In this document: one piece after another, positions 42,028-50,281 of the stretch
Position numbering within the stretch: position 1 is the stretch's first letter
How the letters are laid out: each line of letters begins with the position of its first letter
DNA from: Olivibacter sp. SDN3
GTDB lineage: Bacteria; Bacteroidota; Bacteroidia; Sphingobacteriales; Sphingobacteriaceae
Reading direction: 5' to 3'
Length of the DNA stretch: 64,000 bases
Assembly: GCF_014334135.1 (NCBI RefSeq)
Contig: NZ_CP060497.1
Coordinates: forward strand, 3,596,001-3,660,000
The notes under the pieces: generated by a model
What the model was told of the DNA's origin: nothing
The model's database searches: none
What the model saw: the letters and a program-made list of their open reading frames with translations, nothing else
Made by a program: the position numbers and the translations under genes

Positions 42028-43626
42028 TTATTTCTTATTCACCAAATGCTTATTAATAGCCTGACCAATAATCTGTCTACGTTTTCGTAGTTGTCGTGAA
42101 AAAGAATTTGATTCAAATTCTTTTTTACACCTCCTGATATAAGACATGTAGTTCGATTGATTCTTACTCTCCAAGTCAAAATGCTTGAAGACAAAATCAC
42201 CACGTTCGTTCACTATTAATGAGTATCTTCTTCTAAATACTTGTTTAGCTTCGGTTTTGTTAGCGTGTTTCAACGGGGTATTATATAGCTTCTTAATTTG
42301 ATTAATGTATACGGCTCTTGGAACTGTTGGGTTATGCTGCGACAATTTTATCGCTCTTCTTGATCGCCTCTTTATTATTTCGATAATTCGCCTGTAGTAT
42401 TTTGCGATATTGGTGGATTTTATCAAAGTGTTGTAACCTCGAAATTCAAAGCCCAAATAAGTTAATGGAGAATCTATAATAGAAACCGACTGGGTTACCC
42501 TAATCGAGGTGATTCTTTTATCTTTATTTTTGTTGTAAACTAATCTTCTGAAAAGAAATCGCTCTGTTTTTTCTTGACTGATTTCGACTTCATACTTCAC
42601 GATTAACTCGTTAACATATTTATCAATCGTATCAACCTGTTCTGGGGAACACAGAATCAATATATCATCCGAATACCTTCTATAAAATACCCCTAGCTTT
42701 TTAGTTAGTTCGTTGATAATTGTAGTGTCAAACTCAAGCAGATATAGATTTGCTAATACTGCGCTTATAGGAAGCCCCTGTGGAATTCCGATCTTCTCTT
42801 TCTTTCCTTCTGGGGTTATTCTTCTGAAAGGATTTTTGTAGATACTTAATCTTCCTTCTCTTATCTCTTTTCGGAACTCTTCGTTCGATTGGAAAAAGCA
42901 TTTAAAGCCCTTACTTTTTCTTATTTTAGAGAGACGTGATTCATCGAAACCGGTTTTATTCTTTTTTAAATCATTATAAAGAACATAACTGAAGTTAGTA
43001 CAGGCCTTAAAGACATTATAGTGATCAGCCGGTAGAGCTTCCTCTTCTAATAAATTAGACCAAATCTTATATAGATGTTTATGTGATATAGAGGAAAAGA
43101 AACTTTTTAGATCAATTGCAAGAGCGGAGATTTTACCATACTTTTCAACACAACTTTTAATCTCATCAAGCACTTCACGAGCAAAGTGAATATTACTTTT
43201 TCCTTTTTCGGTGGTTTCATTTACGGGGATTGTCCTGTAGGCGAGTACAGCTTTATTCAATTCTGGGTCTTCTTTCAATTTTTTTTCGTAGAGTTTCCCT
43301 AATTCATGAGCGTAGTAGGAATAAATCAGTGAATCGAAATGGCTGGCATAATGCAATGGTCTCTTTTTTACACTTCGCTCCACGGTGTTCTTGCCGATTA
43401 TCTTGTGACTATGTGCTCTTTTGTTTCCTATATGCTTTTTTTGATTTGGTTTTTTATACTTACGATCTGAGAGTATCCGATGTATTAGGGGGTAAAATGC
43501 ATATTTAGCAATATAACTTGGAGATTTTATTTTATGCATATAAATTTTCCAATTACTCTCAACATTTAGAGAAGGAGTAATGTGCATATATCCTTTGCTT
43601 TGAAGCCAGTCAGGTTTAGGGATCAT
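42028..43626 (-). CDS. Stand-alone reverse transcriptase, probable defence type
   Basis: A 532-residue reverse transcriptase. Motifs in order are IPKPDWLQSKGYMHITPSL at the N-terminus, SALAIDLKSFFSSISHKHLY (motif 3), GIPQGLPISAVLANLYL (motif 4), FYRRYSDDILILC (catalytic YSDD) and PLTYLGFEFRG (motif 7). There is no maturase or HNH domain and no retron VTG region, so it is neither a group II intron nor an obvious retron. It best fits the unknown-group/DRT or Abi-type enzymes. I chose ATG 43626; an in-frame TTG lies at 43650. It converges on the QueC-like gene with a 25-nt gap. Confidence 0.85.
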   Translation of the reverse strand: MIPKPDWLQSKGYMHITPSLNVESNWKIYMHKIKSPSYIAKYAFYPLIHRILSDRKYKKPNQKKHIGNKRAHSHKIIGKNTVERSVKKRPLHYASHFDSLIYSYYAHELGKLYEKKLKEDPELNKAVLAYRTIPVNETTEKGKSNIHFAREVLDEIKSCVEKYGKISALAIDLKSFFSSISHKHLYKIWSNLLEEEALPADHYNVFKACTNFSYVLYNDLKKNKTGFDESRLSKIRKSKGFKCFFQSNEEFRKEIREGRLSIYKNPFRRITPEGKKEKIGIPQGLPISAVLANLYLLEFDTTIINELTKKLGVFYRRYSDDILILCSPEQVDTIDKYVNELIVKYEVEISQEKTERFLFRRLVYNKNKDKRITSIRVTQSVSIIDSPLTYLGFEFRGYNTLIKSTNIAKYYRRIIEIIKRRSRRAIKLSQHNPTVPRAVYINQIKKLYNTPLKHANKTEAKQVFRRRYSLIVNERGDFVFKHFDLESKNQSNYMSYIRRCKKEFESNSFSRQLRKRRQIIGQAINKHLVNKK

Positions 43627-43758
43627 AGGTATAAAGTAAAGCTCATGCAAGGGCTATCAATAATGCATTATTGTTTACATAACCATTTTTACATGCGGAC
43701 CAGGACCCAATTACTGAGTCATTGTAATTTCGATAAACATAATAAAGTAATCTACTAC
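43627..43758. promoter_or_regulatory. Upstream segment of the reverse transcriptase with palindromes
   Basis: Between the RT start and a small plus-strand gene are CAATAATGCATTATTG (perfect 16-bp palindrome, 43658-43673) and the 6-bp stem AATTAC / GTAATT (43709-43714 with 43724-43729). These could be an operator or part of a non-coding RNA, since several defence RTs copy an adjacent RNA. No conserved RNA family is recognised. Confidence 0.4.
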
Positions 43759-43920
43759 ATGAACAAACTATTTAGAATAATTGCTATATTAGTAGCTATA
43801 ACTGTCTTGGTACATTTAGATACCTTGTCAGCATTTAACTTCATCATTGAAGTATTTATAACCAAAGTGCTAGAAGCATTCAAGCCTTGGTTCAATAAAC
43901 ACCTAACCTATTATTTCTAA
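43759..43920 (+). CDS. Small single-span membrane peptide
   Basis: Fifty-three codons begin MNKLFRIIAILVAITVLVHL, a short basic start and one hydrophobic helix, then a moderately charged tail (FITKVLEAFKPWFNKHLTYYF). It is divergent from the reverse transcriptase. It could be a toxic or accessory membrane peptide of the RT locus; it could also be chance. Confidence 0.35.
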   Translation: MNKLFRIIAILVAITVLVHLDTLSAFNFIIEVFITKVLEAFKPWFNKHLTYYF

Positions 43921-44029
43921 TAGTAAAGCCATAAAAGCTCTTTGATCCTACCTAATTGTAAACTGCTATTTATCCCATTGCATAAGCTTCCCAAATTTAT
44001 TAAATTGCAAGCATAAATAATAACCTAAA

Positions 44030-45277
44030 ATGGAAAAATCTGAACCTACAAATCCGTACATCGATACGCAAGATTATAAAGAAAAAGATGAGAAAATTCC
44101 GATCGGATCCATAGTGTCCAATTTAGCTCATCCTTATACTCAAGACAACAGAAATGTGTTGATAACAACCTATGCGCATTTCACACCGCCATTAATGATT
44201 GTTGTTGAAAAAAACTACGGGGCAAAATATAATGCAGTTAGTGGTGTGTATGAAGATAATGATTCTTACAAATGCTTATACTATTCGACGATTAACGGTT
44301 CTTTTGAGTATAATTGGTTTAAGAGAAGAGAAATTCGATTTATTAAAGAAGGCGATAATAAGCTTTTGATAGAGTATAAGGACAAGGGTGCCGAGGAAGT
44401 GAAAAAGAACTTATTAGGTAAGATGGCTATTTTAACTAACGTTGATTTAGAACTCGAAAAGAAAAAACTATGGTCGGATTCTGACGGGAAACTAAAGAAG
44501 CCGAAGATAAATAATTTACTAGATTTTTTGCCGCCCCTTGGTACGATAATAGATATTAAAAACAATGAAGATTATCAGAAGTATAATGAAAAAAGTGGCA
44601 AAATAAGTTATAGGAAGTCCAAATTGTCTGTAAAGTTAAGATGGTTTAACAATGCAACATCTAAATACAGTGAGGAGTACATACCGATGATAGCAATTAA
44701 AACTCTATCAACGGAACTTAAGAGCTATAGCCCTACTTTACATTATTTGTATAATTCGCCCAGCCAATTGGAAGAAAATGCGTCCAAGAAAGTTAAAGCT
44801 ACACCATTCAAAATAGAGGATATTATTTGGCAACATTACTACTACGTTTACCGATTTAAAAATTTGTTCACAAACCAGTTAGTCACCCTAAAAACAGAAG
44901 AGCAGTTAGCAAAAATATCGGATTTCAATACACTCAGCGCAGATGATATAGAAACATTGTTACATAATAGCAAATTCGAATTCAAAAAAATCACTGATTT
45001 TTTTAATGTAGATAATAAAGAAAATCTCGAAAATAAATGGTTTGAGATTCAATATTCTGACAGAAACGAAAGGTATACAAGAAGGATTATTTATGTTAAT
45101 GAGTTGATTGAAGAAGAACCCGAAACCGCCAATAGCAAAACCAGATTAATTTTAAAAGCTAATTGCTTATTGAGAGAAGGTAAAACTCGCCATTTTAACG
45201 TGAGTAGAATAAAAGGTTATAGATTGATGCCAGAGACTTTTGCTAGTAATTTTGTTGAAACGAAGTTAGTAAAATAA
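44030..45277 (+). CDS. Uncharacterised protein with WYL-like C-terminal domain
   Basis: A 415-residue soluble protein rich in Lys, Glu and Asn. I recognise no domain in residues 1-320. The end, WFEIQYSDRNERYTRRIIYVNEL, then LILKANCLLREGKTRHFNVSRIKGY, has the spacing of a WYL domain (I-x-Y, LxAxCxLR, R-x-F, RI). WYL domains sense ligands, including nucleotides, in regulators of defence systems. It may regulate or act with the reverse transcriptase locus. A strong terminator follows. Confidence 0.45.
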   Translation: MEKSEPTNPYIDTQDYKEKDEKIPIGSIVSNLAHPYTQDNRNVLITTYAHFTPPLMIVVEKNYGAKYNAVSGVYEDNDSYKCLYYSTINGSFEYNWFKRREIRFIKEGDNKLLIEYKDKGAEEVKKNLLGKMAILTNVDLELEKKKLWSDSDGKLKKPKINNLLDFLPPLGTIIDIKNNEDYQKYNEKSGKISYRKSKLSVKLRWFNNATSKYSEEYIPMIAIKTLSTELKSYSPTLHYLYNSPSQLEENASKKVKATPFKIEDIIWQHYYYVYRFKNLFTNQLVTLKTEEQLAKISDFNTLSADDIETLLHNSKFEFKKITDFFNVDNKENLENKWFEIQYSDRNERYTRRIIYVNELIEEEPETANSKTRLILKANCLLREGKTRHFNVSRIKGYRLMPETFASNFVETKLVK

Positions 45278-45301
45278 GTGAGGCAGCGTCTCACTTATTT
45301 T
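45271..45301 (+). terminator. Strong hairpin terminator
   Basis: AAAATAAGTGAG / CTCACTTATTTT make a perfect 12-bp stem (45271-45282 with 45290-45301, loop GCAGCGT). It overlaps the stop codon of the WYL-like gene. It is symmetric and so could work in both directions. Confidence 0.8.
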
Positions 45302-45303
45302 AG

Positions 45304-45438
45304 CAAATACCGAACCTGAATCTGGCGCGATATGCGTTAGTAAATTTATGTCCCGAAAGAATAGAATCGGCAGTCAAGAACGGTAGATTTGCTGAACGAT
45401 TGAAGAATACTTCTTGGCGCTCCGCGGCAAATTTCTAA
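45304..45438 (+). pseudogene. C-terminal remnant of an unknown gene
   Basis: Forty-four codons from a stop at 45301 to the TAA at 45436-45438 read like protein: LNLARYALVNLCPERIESAV and then KNGRFAERLKNTSWRSAANF. There is no start codon. It lies 100 nt before the ISL3 element and may be the end of a gene lost in rearrangement. I do not recognise it. Confidence 0.3.
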
Positions 45439-45535
45439 TAGGTGTCAAGTACCTTTGAGGGTTTTGATTGATTTTCGTATATGGTGAGGCATTTATCCAG
45501 TGTTTTTTAATCGTTTGTATTACGGGTCAGCATCG

Positions 45536-45558
45536 GGTTCTTCCCCACTTTTGGTGGT
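45536..45558. repeat. ISL3 left inverted repeat
   Basis: GGTTCTTCCCCACTTTTGGT continues as GGT. It is the perfect reverse complement of 47182-47204. The transposase stop codon begins on its last base. Confidence 0.93.
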
Positions 45559-47141
45559 TACGAAGGAGCTAGTATCAGCCTTTTCTCCAGTAAGCGAAGT
45601 GAGCAACGTCCATACATCTGTCTTTTCAGGGTCTTTAACTTATTCACGTTTCCTTCAACCGGGCCGTTGCTCCATGGTAGATCGAATGCATTTTTGATTG
45701 CCGCGAAATCTTGTCGGAGCCCTTTTGCAAAACCACATAATTCCGGAATCGAGGAATCACTTACGCTCTGTATCCAATCCTGTAAGCCCGAGCTAGATTG
45801 ATCTTTAAACATCATTTGACGGAATTGTCTTATAAAAAATAGCGATTTCCTCAATACAATTGAGGCCGTACAGAGCTGATTCAATATATTCGGTTCATCC
45901 CCAGAAAGTTTTTTGGGATCATTGAAAAAGAGCATAGCACTTCTCGATGGTCTCCAGAGACTGAGATCCGAGGGCAACACAGTTTTTATTCCCTTTTTCT
46001 TACCCATTGCCAGACTATGCCTGGCCAGCCCGTCGGATAAGGTAGAGTATGCACCCTGATATCCGCGGCCTTTAAGTTCAGTATGTAACTGTCTTAGCTG
46101 GATTGCCGGATTTTCTGCTTTCCTTTTCTTTATATAACCAAGGTGTTCCTCCAGCCCTGTCGGTGAGATGTACGTTTTTCGCGGAAGTTCCTCGCAGTGT
46201 TTATATTTTCTGACTGTTATACGGCTCATCTTAAACCTTCTGGCTATTTCCCTGATCGGAATGTCCTGTTGTAACAATCGCTTCACCTCCCGGAACTTTT
46301 CCTGCTGACGTGGCGAAGCCATACTTTTCAATATGCGTGGAGATGCATGACTTATTTCACTTTGGACATCCCTTACTCTTTTCATGGCTGCGTGTTCCCT
46401 GTCCAGGATTTTCCGGACCGCCTCTCCAAGGTTTTTCAACAGGTGCCAGCGATCCGTTACCTGGATGGCCTGCGGTGCACCTTTCGTTGAACCACGTTGA
46501 TAATTGCCATACCTGTCCCTTGAAATGACCTGTATCTTATGCCGCTCTTTCAGCCAACCGGAAAGGGTCTTCTCTTCCCTGTCGCCGAGCAGGCCAATCG
46601 GTCTGTTTGCTGCTAAATCTACGAGTATACTGCCGTAACGCTCCCGTTTTCGGATAGCCCAGTCATCTACGCCTAAAGCTACCACTTCATTGCTTTTGGG
46701 AAGTTGTGCTCGGTCTATTATACGTAATAAGGTTGTATCACTTACCGGTATAGAAAATTCACCACATATTCTTTCGCCGGATTTTCCACCGGCTTCAATT
46801 GCTATGTTCAGTAGTCTGTCCTGTAATCTCTCCGTTTTCCGCTGATATGACCGGAAATGGTTATCGAACCTTTCGGTAAATACCTTTAATGGACATTCAT
46901 CGGTGAGGCAATAAAACTTACGGGCCCTGAGTAATATTCTCGAGGATTTTCCGAACGAAGGTAGATCATTAAACTTTCTGGTGTAATAGCTGTGTATCCT
47001 TGAAGATACTAAACAGCAATTTGGACAGGCACTTCCTTTTTGGGTGCTCTGCACATAAATATTAAGTTTATCGATCTGGTTATCTACAGAAATGACCCGG
47101 AAACTGTCACCGGAATTGAAGATTATTTTGGTGGCATTCAT
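45558..47141 (-). CDS. ISL3 family transposase
   Basis: A 527-residue transposase. An N-terminal zinc-finger-like region has CPNCC (about residue 38) and CLTDEC. A helix-turn-helix lies in the middle (REIARRFKMSRITVRKYK). The DDE catalytic core includes VVALGVDDWAIRKRERYGSILVDL (first Asp), TDRWHLLKNLGEAVR (second Asp) and SNGPVEGNVNKLKTLKRQMYG (Glu). The order and length fit ISL3 transposases. It appears intact. The promoter would be near the right inverted repeat. Confidence 0.95.
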   Translation of the reverse strand: MNATKIIFNSGDSFRVISVDNQIDKLNIYVQSTQKGSACPNCCLVSSRIHSYYTRKFNDLPSFGKSSRILLRARKFYCLTDECPLKVFTERFDNHFRSYQRKTERLQDRLLNIAIEAGGKSGERICGEFSIPVSDTTLLRIIDRAQLPKSNEVVALGVDDWAIRKRERYGSILVDLAANRPIGLLGDREEKTLSGWLKERHKIQVISRDRYGNYQRGSTKGAPQAIQVTDRWHLLKNLGEAVRKILDREHAAMKRVRDVQSEISHASPRILKSMASPRQQEKFREVKRLLQQDIPIREIARRFKMSRITVRKYKHCEELPRKTYISPTGLEEHLGYIKKRKAENPAIQLRQLHTELKGRGYQGAYSTLSDGLARHSLAMGKKKGIKTVLPSDLSLWRPSRSAMLFFNDPKKLSGDEPNILNQLCTASIVLRKSLFFIRQFRQMMFKDQSSSGLQDWIQSVSDSSIPELCGFAKGLRQDFAAIKNAFDLPWSNGPVEGNVNKLKTLKRQMYGRCSLRLLEKRLILAPS

Positions 47142-47181
47142 TGGTAATATAACGAAGCCAAAGGCTTGATCTCATAGATTT

Positions 47182-47204
47182 ACCACCAAAAGTGGGGAAG
47201 AACC
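47182..47204. repeat. ISL3 right inverted repeat
   Basis: This is the reverse complement of 45536-45558, with ends intact. It sits 41 nt before the transposase start codon on the minus strand. Confidence 0.93.
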
Positions 47205-47702
47205 AACATCAACGGAATATTCAGATGATTGCATAATAGAGGAGAACGTAGATAAATTTGATTCTAATATCGCTCGCTTCTCTCTAGTTACTTGCTCATC
47301 CGATATAAGGAACTATTTTGAGATGTTGACATATCAGATTCCACGCGTATAAAACAACGTTTAAATTACTGAAAAATAAATTATGGTATTTAGATTTGGT
47401 GAACATTACTACTTAGAAGGGGCGTCTTTTTTTGTCTTGTCCTGAAATAGCTTTACACTAGGTCTTGTACAGGAAAAACTATACAGTTTTTTTGATGAGT
47501 TGTATCAGCAAAAATGTATAGCTATATCGGTATAAGACCTCTTCAGACCATCTCAATAATGAAAAGGAAATTAGTCAACAAGTCGTTGACTAATTTCATG
47601 AGACTTTCTGACAAACAAACCTACCTCTATCTTTCCCTTTTTCCAAGCAAGCTTTTGATTTGATTTTCGTTCAAAGTAACTACGCTAACACCTTAAATAG
47701 AT
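47205..47702. other. Gap with a perfect hairpin
   Basis: No gene is supported. GAAATTAGTCAAC (47567-47579) and GTTGACTAATTTC (47585-47597) form a perfect 13-bp stem with a 5-nt loop, about 105 nt downstream of the nuclease-like gene's stop on the minus strand. It lacks a strong T-tract. A short frame at 47383-47445 (MVFRFGEHYYLEG) may be a gene scrap. Confidence 0.5.
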
Positions 47703-48146
47703 TTACACTATTTCCTCGTAATGAAACTGTTTCCGTTTAATCATTAGCTTTTTATCACGGTAAATCTTTTCCTGAATATTTTTGAACTTTTGGTCCGCGG
47801 CTTTTGGTACAGCACTTGAAACAACGATTCCGCTATAGTCCGATGCTGGTGCCTTAATTTTTTTGTTTACGTTATCATAGGTCGATAATATCTGGGCTAC
47901 CGCATCATCTATAGATTTTCCTTTGAGCTCTACCAAATAGAATTTGGAACCACTAACCTGAAACAGATAATCACACTTTTTTATTGTTTTATCGGTAATA
48001 AGACAATCGTCTACACGTACACGGCAGACGGTTTTGTTGCTCGGGTTCCGTAAGATAAACTTTTTGCCGTTTTCAATTGCACTACAGGCATTGCTAAAAC
48101 ATTGGTCTTCGCCTTTTAGTATGGTTTTTAGGTTGTCGCACGTCAT
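47703..48146 (-). CDS. Small PD-(D/E)XK-like protein, partner of the ATPase
   Basis: A 147-residue protein. CDYLFQVSGSKFYLVELKGK contains Asp59, Glu73 and Lys75, the spacing of a PD-(D/E)XK nuclease core, and Gln85 in AVAQIL fits the following helix. It overlaps the ATPase gene by 1 nt, which shows coupling and a shared complex. By analogy with ATPase-nuclease defence pairs such as Septu or Gabija it would be the DNA-cutting part. I know no named family for it; its activity is inferred. Confidence 0.55.
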   Translation of the reverse strand: MTCDNLKTILKGEDQCFSNACSAIENGKKFILRNPSNKTVCRVRVDDCLITDKTIKKCDYLFQVSGSKFYLVELKGKSIDDAVAQILSTYDNVNKKIKAPASDYSGIVVSSAVPKAADQKFKNIQEKIYRDKKLMIKRKQFHYEEIV

Positions 48147-49177
48147 TATTCTGCGTATTTCAAGGTCAGTAATTTCTCAAATGTTTCACTTATTGTTCCT
48201 GATACATCATCGATGTTGGATGGACCGATAGATTGCAGCTCCTCATCCAATGTTGATTTTGCAGTACCTTCATCAAAGAAATAGCATGCCACCTTCTCAA
48301 AATTAACCCATTGGGGAAAAGGAACCAATTTTTCAACAGCCTCCTTCACCTCAGACCTGTGTTCCGCAACATTATTTGCCTGAATCAGATTGTCAATGGA
48401 GGTTAACAGATAGGGGCTATGCGTTGTAATAATCAGTTGATCTTCCGAGGCATTTATTTTCTCTATAATGAACTCAATGAGATCCTTCTGGGAAGATGGA
48501 TATAGATTAAGTTCCGGTTCCTCTATTACAAACAGGTCATCCCCACCATTTTTTGTATTCTTGGTGTTATATTCCACGACTAGTAACAGCGGCAAGATGG
48601 ATTGGATGCCACTGGATGCCTGTGCGAGTTTTATAGCTGTTTGGTTTGGGAGGACAATATAATCTGTACCATCGCGCAGCTCGTATTTTGCATTTAGAAA
48701 ATCTATGGGAAAGGTCTTGATTGCACTTCTGGCTTTTTCAAATTTTGCCCCGAAATCGATTAGCCATTTAGGCAGTGCTATGTCGCTGTTTATCAAGCTG
48801 AAAATGGATTGTGATAGGGTAGAAAAGAACACACGTTCGGCCGGAATATAGATTGCGTTTAAACGGGGTTGATCAAAGTGGCTCGTATTGATAATAAAAC
48901 TGTTATTCTTGATCTCGTAAGTATAGCTGTCGTGTTCGAAACCTATATAAGTATCACTACCGATATTATATTCAATGTTATAGTTGCTCAACAGCTTTTT
49001 GAACTCACCAAATGGATTGTTTGAGACAGCAAATTGCCCACTTTTAAAGATCGTTGCAAGTTTGGCTACTGTACTTTTACCACTTGATGTAGTTCCTATA
49101 AATATATTAATGCGCTTCAGTTCTATCTGAGCATTTATGATTGGGCCAAAATTCTTTATAATAAGATTTTCCATCAA
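48146..49177 (-). CDS. AAA/OLD-type ATPase
   Basis: A 343-residue ABC-like ATPase of the RecF/OLD group: FIGTTSSGKSTVAKLA (Walker A, about residues 26-41), LAQASSGIQSILPLL (signature-like), LFVIEEPELNLYPSSQKDL (Walker B) and LIITTHSPYLL (H-loop). There is no long coiled coil or TOPRIM domain, so it is shorter than GajA or OLD nucleases. It is coupled to the downstream small nuclease-like gene and preceded by two XRE regulators, the layout of a defence operon. Confidence 0.85.
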   Translation of the reverse strand: MMENLIIKNFGPIINAQIELKRINIFIGTTSSGKSTVAKLATIFKSGQFAVSNNPFGEFKKLLSNYNIEYNIGSDTYIGFEHDSYTYEIKNNSFIINTSHFDQPRLNAIYIPAERVFFSTLSQSIFSLINSDIALPKWLIDFGAKFEKARSAIKTFPIDFLNAKYELRDGTDYIVLPNQTAIKLAQASSGIQSILPLLLVVEYNTKNTKNGGDDLFVIEEPELNLYPSSQKDLIEFIIEKINASEDQLIITTHSPYLLTSIDNLIQANNVAEHRSEVKEAVEKLVPFPQWVNFEKVACYFFDEGTAKSTLDEELQSIGPSNIDDVSGTISETFEKLLTLKYAE

Positions 49178-49352
49178 TTATTCATTTTAAAGTCGTTGCA
49201 TCATCTAAAAATTTAGTAAATTCATTCAAGGTTTTGATGATGCGCCATTCCCCTTTACAGCATTTTCCTTAAGCTTTTGTTCTTTTAGTTTGAAGGAACT
49301 GAATTTTGCTTTTATTGCTTTTTCTGATTCCCTTAATTATATTGTTTATTAT

Positions 49353-49634
49353 TTATTTCTCTGAATCTTTTTCTTCGCTCTCATAATAGTTGACAGAATA
49401 TATGGTTCTACTGTAAGTTCCGATATTATAATTAGTACTATCTGATACACCCAAGATATGTTTAGGATCAATTCCATAATAGGCTCCAAGTTTACCTGCT
49501 TGATCGAACGTTGGTTTAACGACTCCACTCTCAATGAGCGCGTATTCGGAAATAGATACATCTATTACAGCCGCCAATTGATCCTTCTCATATTTGTTTT
49601 CGATTCTCAGATTTTCCAGTAAAGTTTTGGTCAT
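49353..49634 (-). CDS. XRE family helix-turn-helix regulator, short
   Basis: A 93-residue protein with an HTH of the form LAAVIDVSISEYALIESGVVKPTFDQAGKLGAYYG over residues about 20-54. Its tail NYNIGTYSRTIYSVNYYESEE matches the tail of the next protein upstream (NFNTGSHSRTIISTQEYNESE), so the two are paralogues. It lacks the coiled coil of the larger one. It lies 175 nt before the ATPase gene and may be a second regulator of it. Confidence 0.8.
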   Translation of the reverse strand: MTKTLLENLRIENKYEKDQLAAVIDVSISEYALIESGVVKPTFDQAGKLGAYYGIDPKHILGVSDSTNYNIGTYSRTIYSVNYYESEEKDSEK

Positions 49635-49690
49635 GATATTTTATGTTTTCGGGTGTTAAAGTTATAAAACTCTTTCAATAATGAGATCTA

Positions 49691-50101
49691 TTAGGTTGTT
49701 TTATCGTCGATGAGATGAGATAATAACCTTTCGTTTTCCTTGGACAGTTTCTCATTTTGCTTTTTCAAAGCTTCAATTTGCTCGTCTTTTTCTTTTATAA
49801 ATCGCTCGTATAGTTTAATGACAGTTTTGTGCTCAGATTCATTGTATTCCTGCGTGCTAATAATTGTTCGGCTGTGTGATCCTGTATTGAAATTAACTAC
49901 TGGCAAATCTTCTGAAAGAAAAACATTCGCAGGCACATTATATAGTTGTGCGAGTTTCTTCATTCGGTCAATTGTCAAACGGATTTGACCATTTTCGATT
50001 TTCGAGTAGGTATTCTGACTTATCTTTAAATAGGATGCTGTGTATTCCTGACTATACCCATTTGCCTCCCTGAGAATTTTCATGATTTTTAATTCGGTCA
50101 T
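49691..50101 (-). CDS. XRE family helix-turn-helix regulator with coiled coil
   Basis: A 136-residue protein. The HTH covers about residues 7-60 (GYSQEYTASYLKISQNTYSKIENG). The shared SRTI motif follows near residue 78, and a C-terminal coiled coil with heptads covers about 100-130 (ERFIKEKDEQIEALKKQNEK). It is the first gene of the minus-strand ATPase set, and a promoter with a dyad lies about 100 nt upstream. It probably represses its own operon. Confidence 0.88.
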   Translation of the reverse strand: MTELKIMKILREANGYSQEYTASYLKISQNTYSKIENGQIRLTIDRMKKLAQLYNVPANVFLSEDLPVVNFNTGSHSRTIISTQEYNESEHKTVIKLYERFIKEKDEQIEALKKQNEKLSKENERLLSHLIDDKTT

Positions 50102-50191
50102 ACTTTAGAGGTTTAAGTGATAAGCTAGTATTCTAAGTGATTATTTAGTAGCACGAAAAATAACGCTTTGTCAAATTGAACATTAACTTTG

Positions 50192-50212
50192 TTGCTATAC
50201 CAAAGATAGCAA
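50192..50212 (-). promoter_or_regulatory. XRE operon promoter inside a dyad
   Basis: TTGCTAT-N7-ATAGCAA is a perfect 7-bp dyad (50192-50198 with 50206-50212). On the minus strand it contains TATCTTTG (50201-50208), a TAnnTTTG promoter box. Binding of a repressor to the dyad would cover the promoter; the XRE protein is the natural candidate. Confidence 0.6.
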
Positions 50213-50281
50213 AAATATGTGTAGAAACGATATATACAGCATTTAAAATACATAAAAATAGGTATTAACTAAAGAGTCTTG

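Larger units (their letters stand above)
45536..47204. mobile_element. Complete ISL3 family insertion sequence
   Basis: A 1669-bp element with perfect 23-bp terminal inverted repeats and one full-length transposase gene. The family usually makes 8-bp target duplications. Here the flanks read CAGCATCG on the left and AACATCAA on the right, sharing only CATC, so I cannot claim a duplication. The element separates the RT/WYL locus from the ATPase locus. Confidence 0.93.

Noticed and set aside
42028-43626. Reverse transcriptase as a group II intron or retron
   Set aside because: No intron maturase or HNH domain is present, and the retron-typical VTG region is missing.
45536-47204. Eight-base target duplication for the ISL3 element
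   Set aside because: The flanks CAGCATCG and AACATCAA share only CATC, so a duplication cannot be shown.
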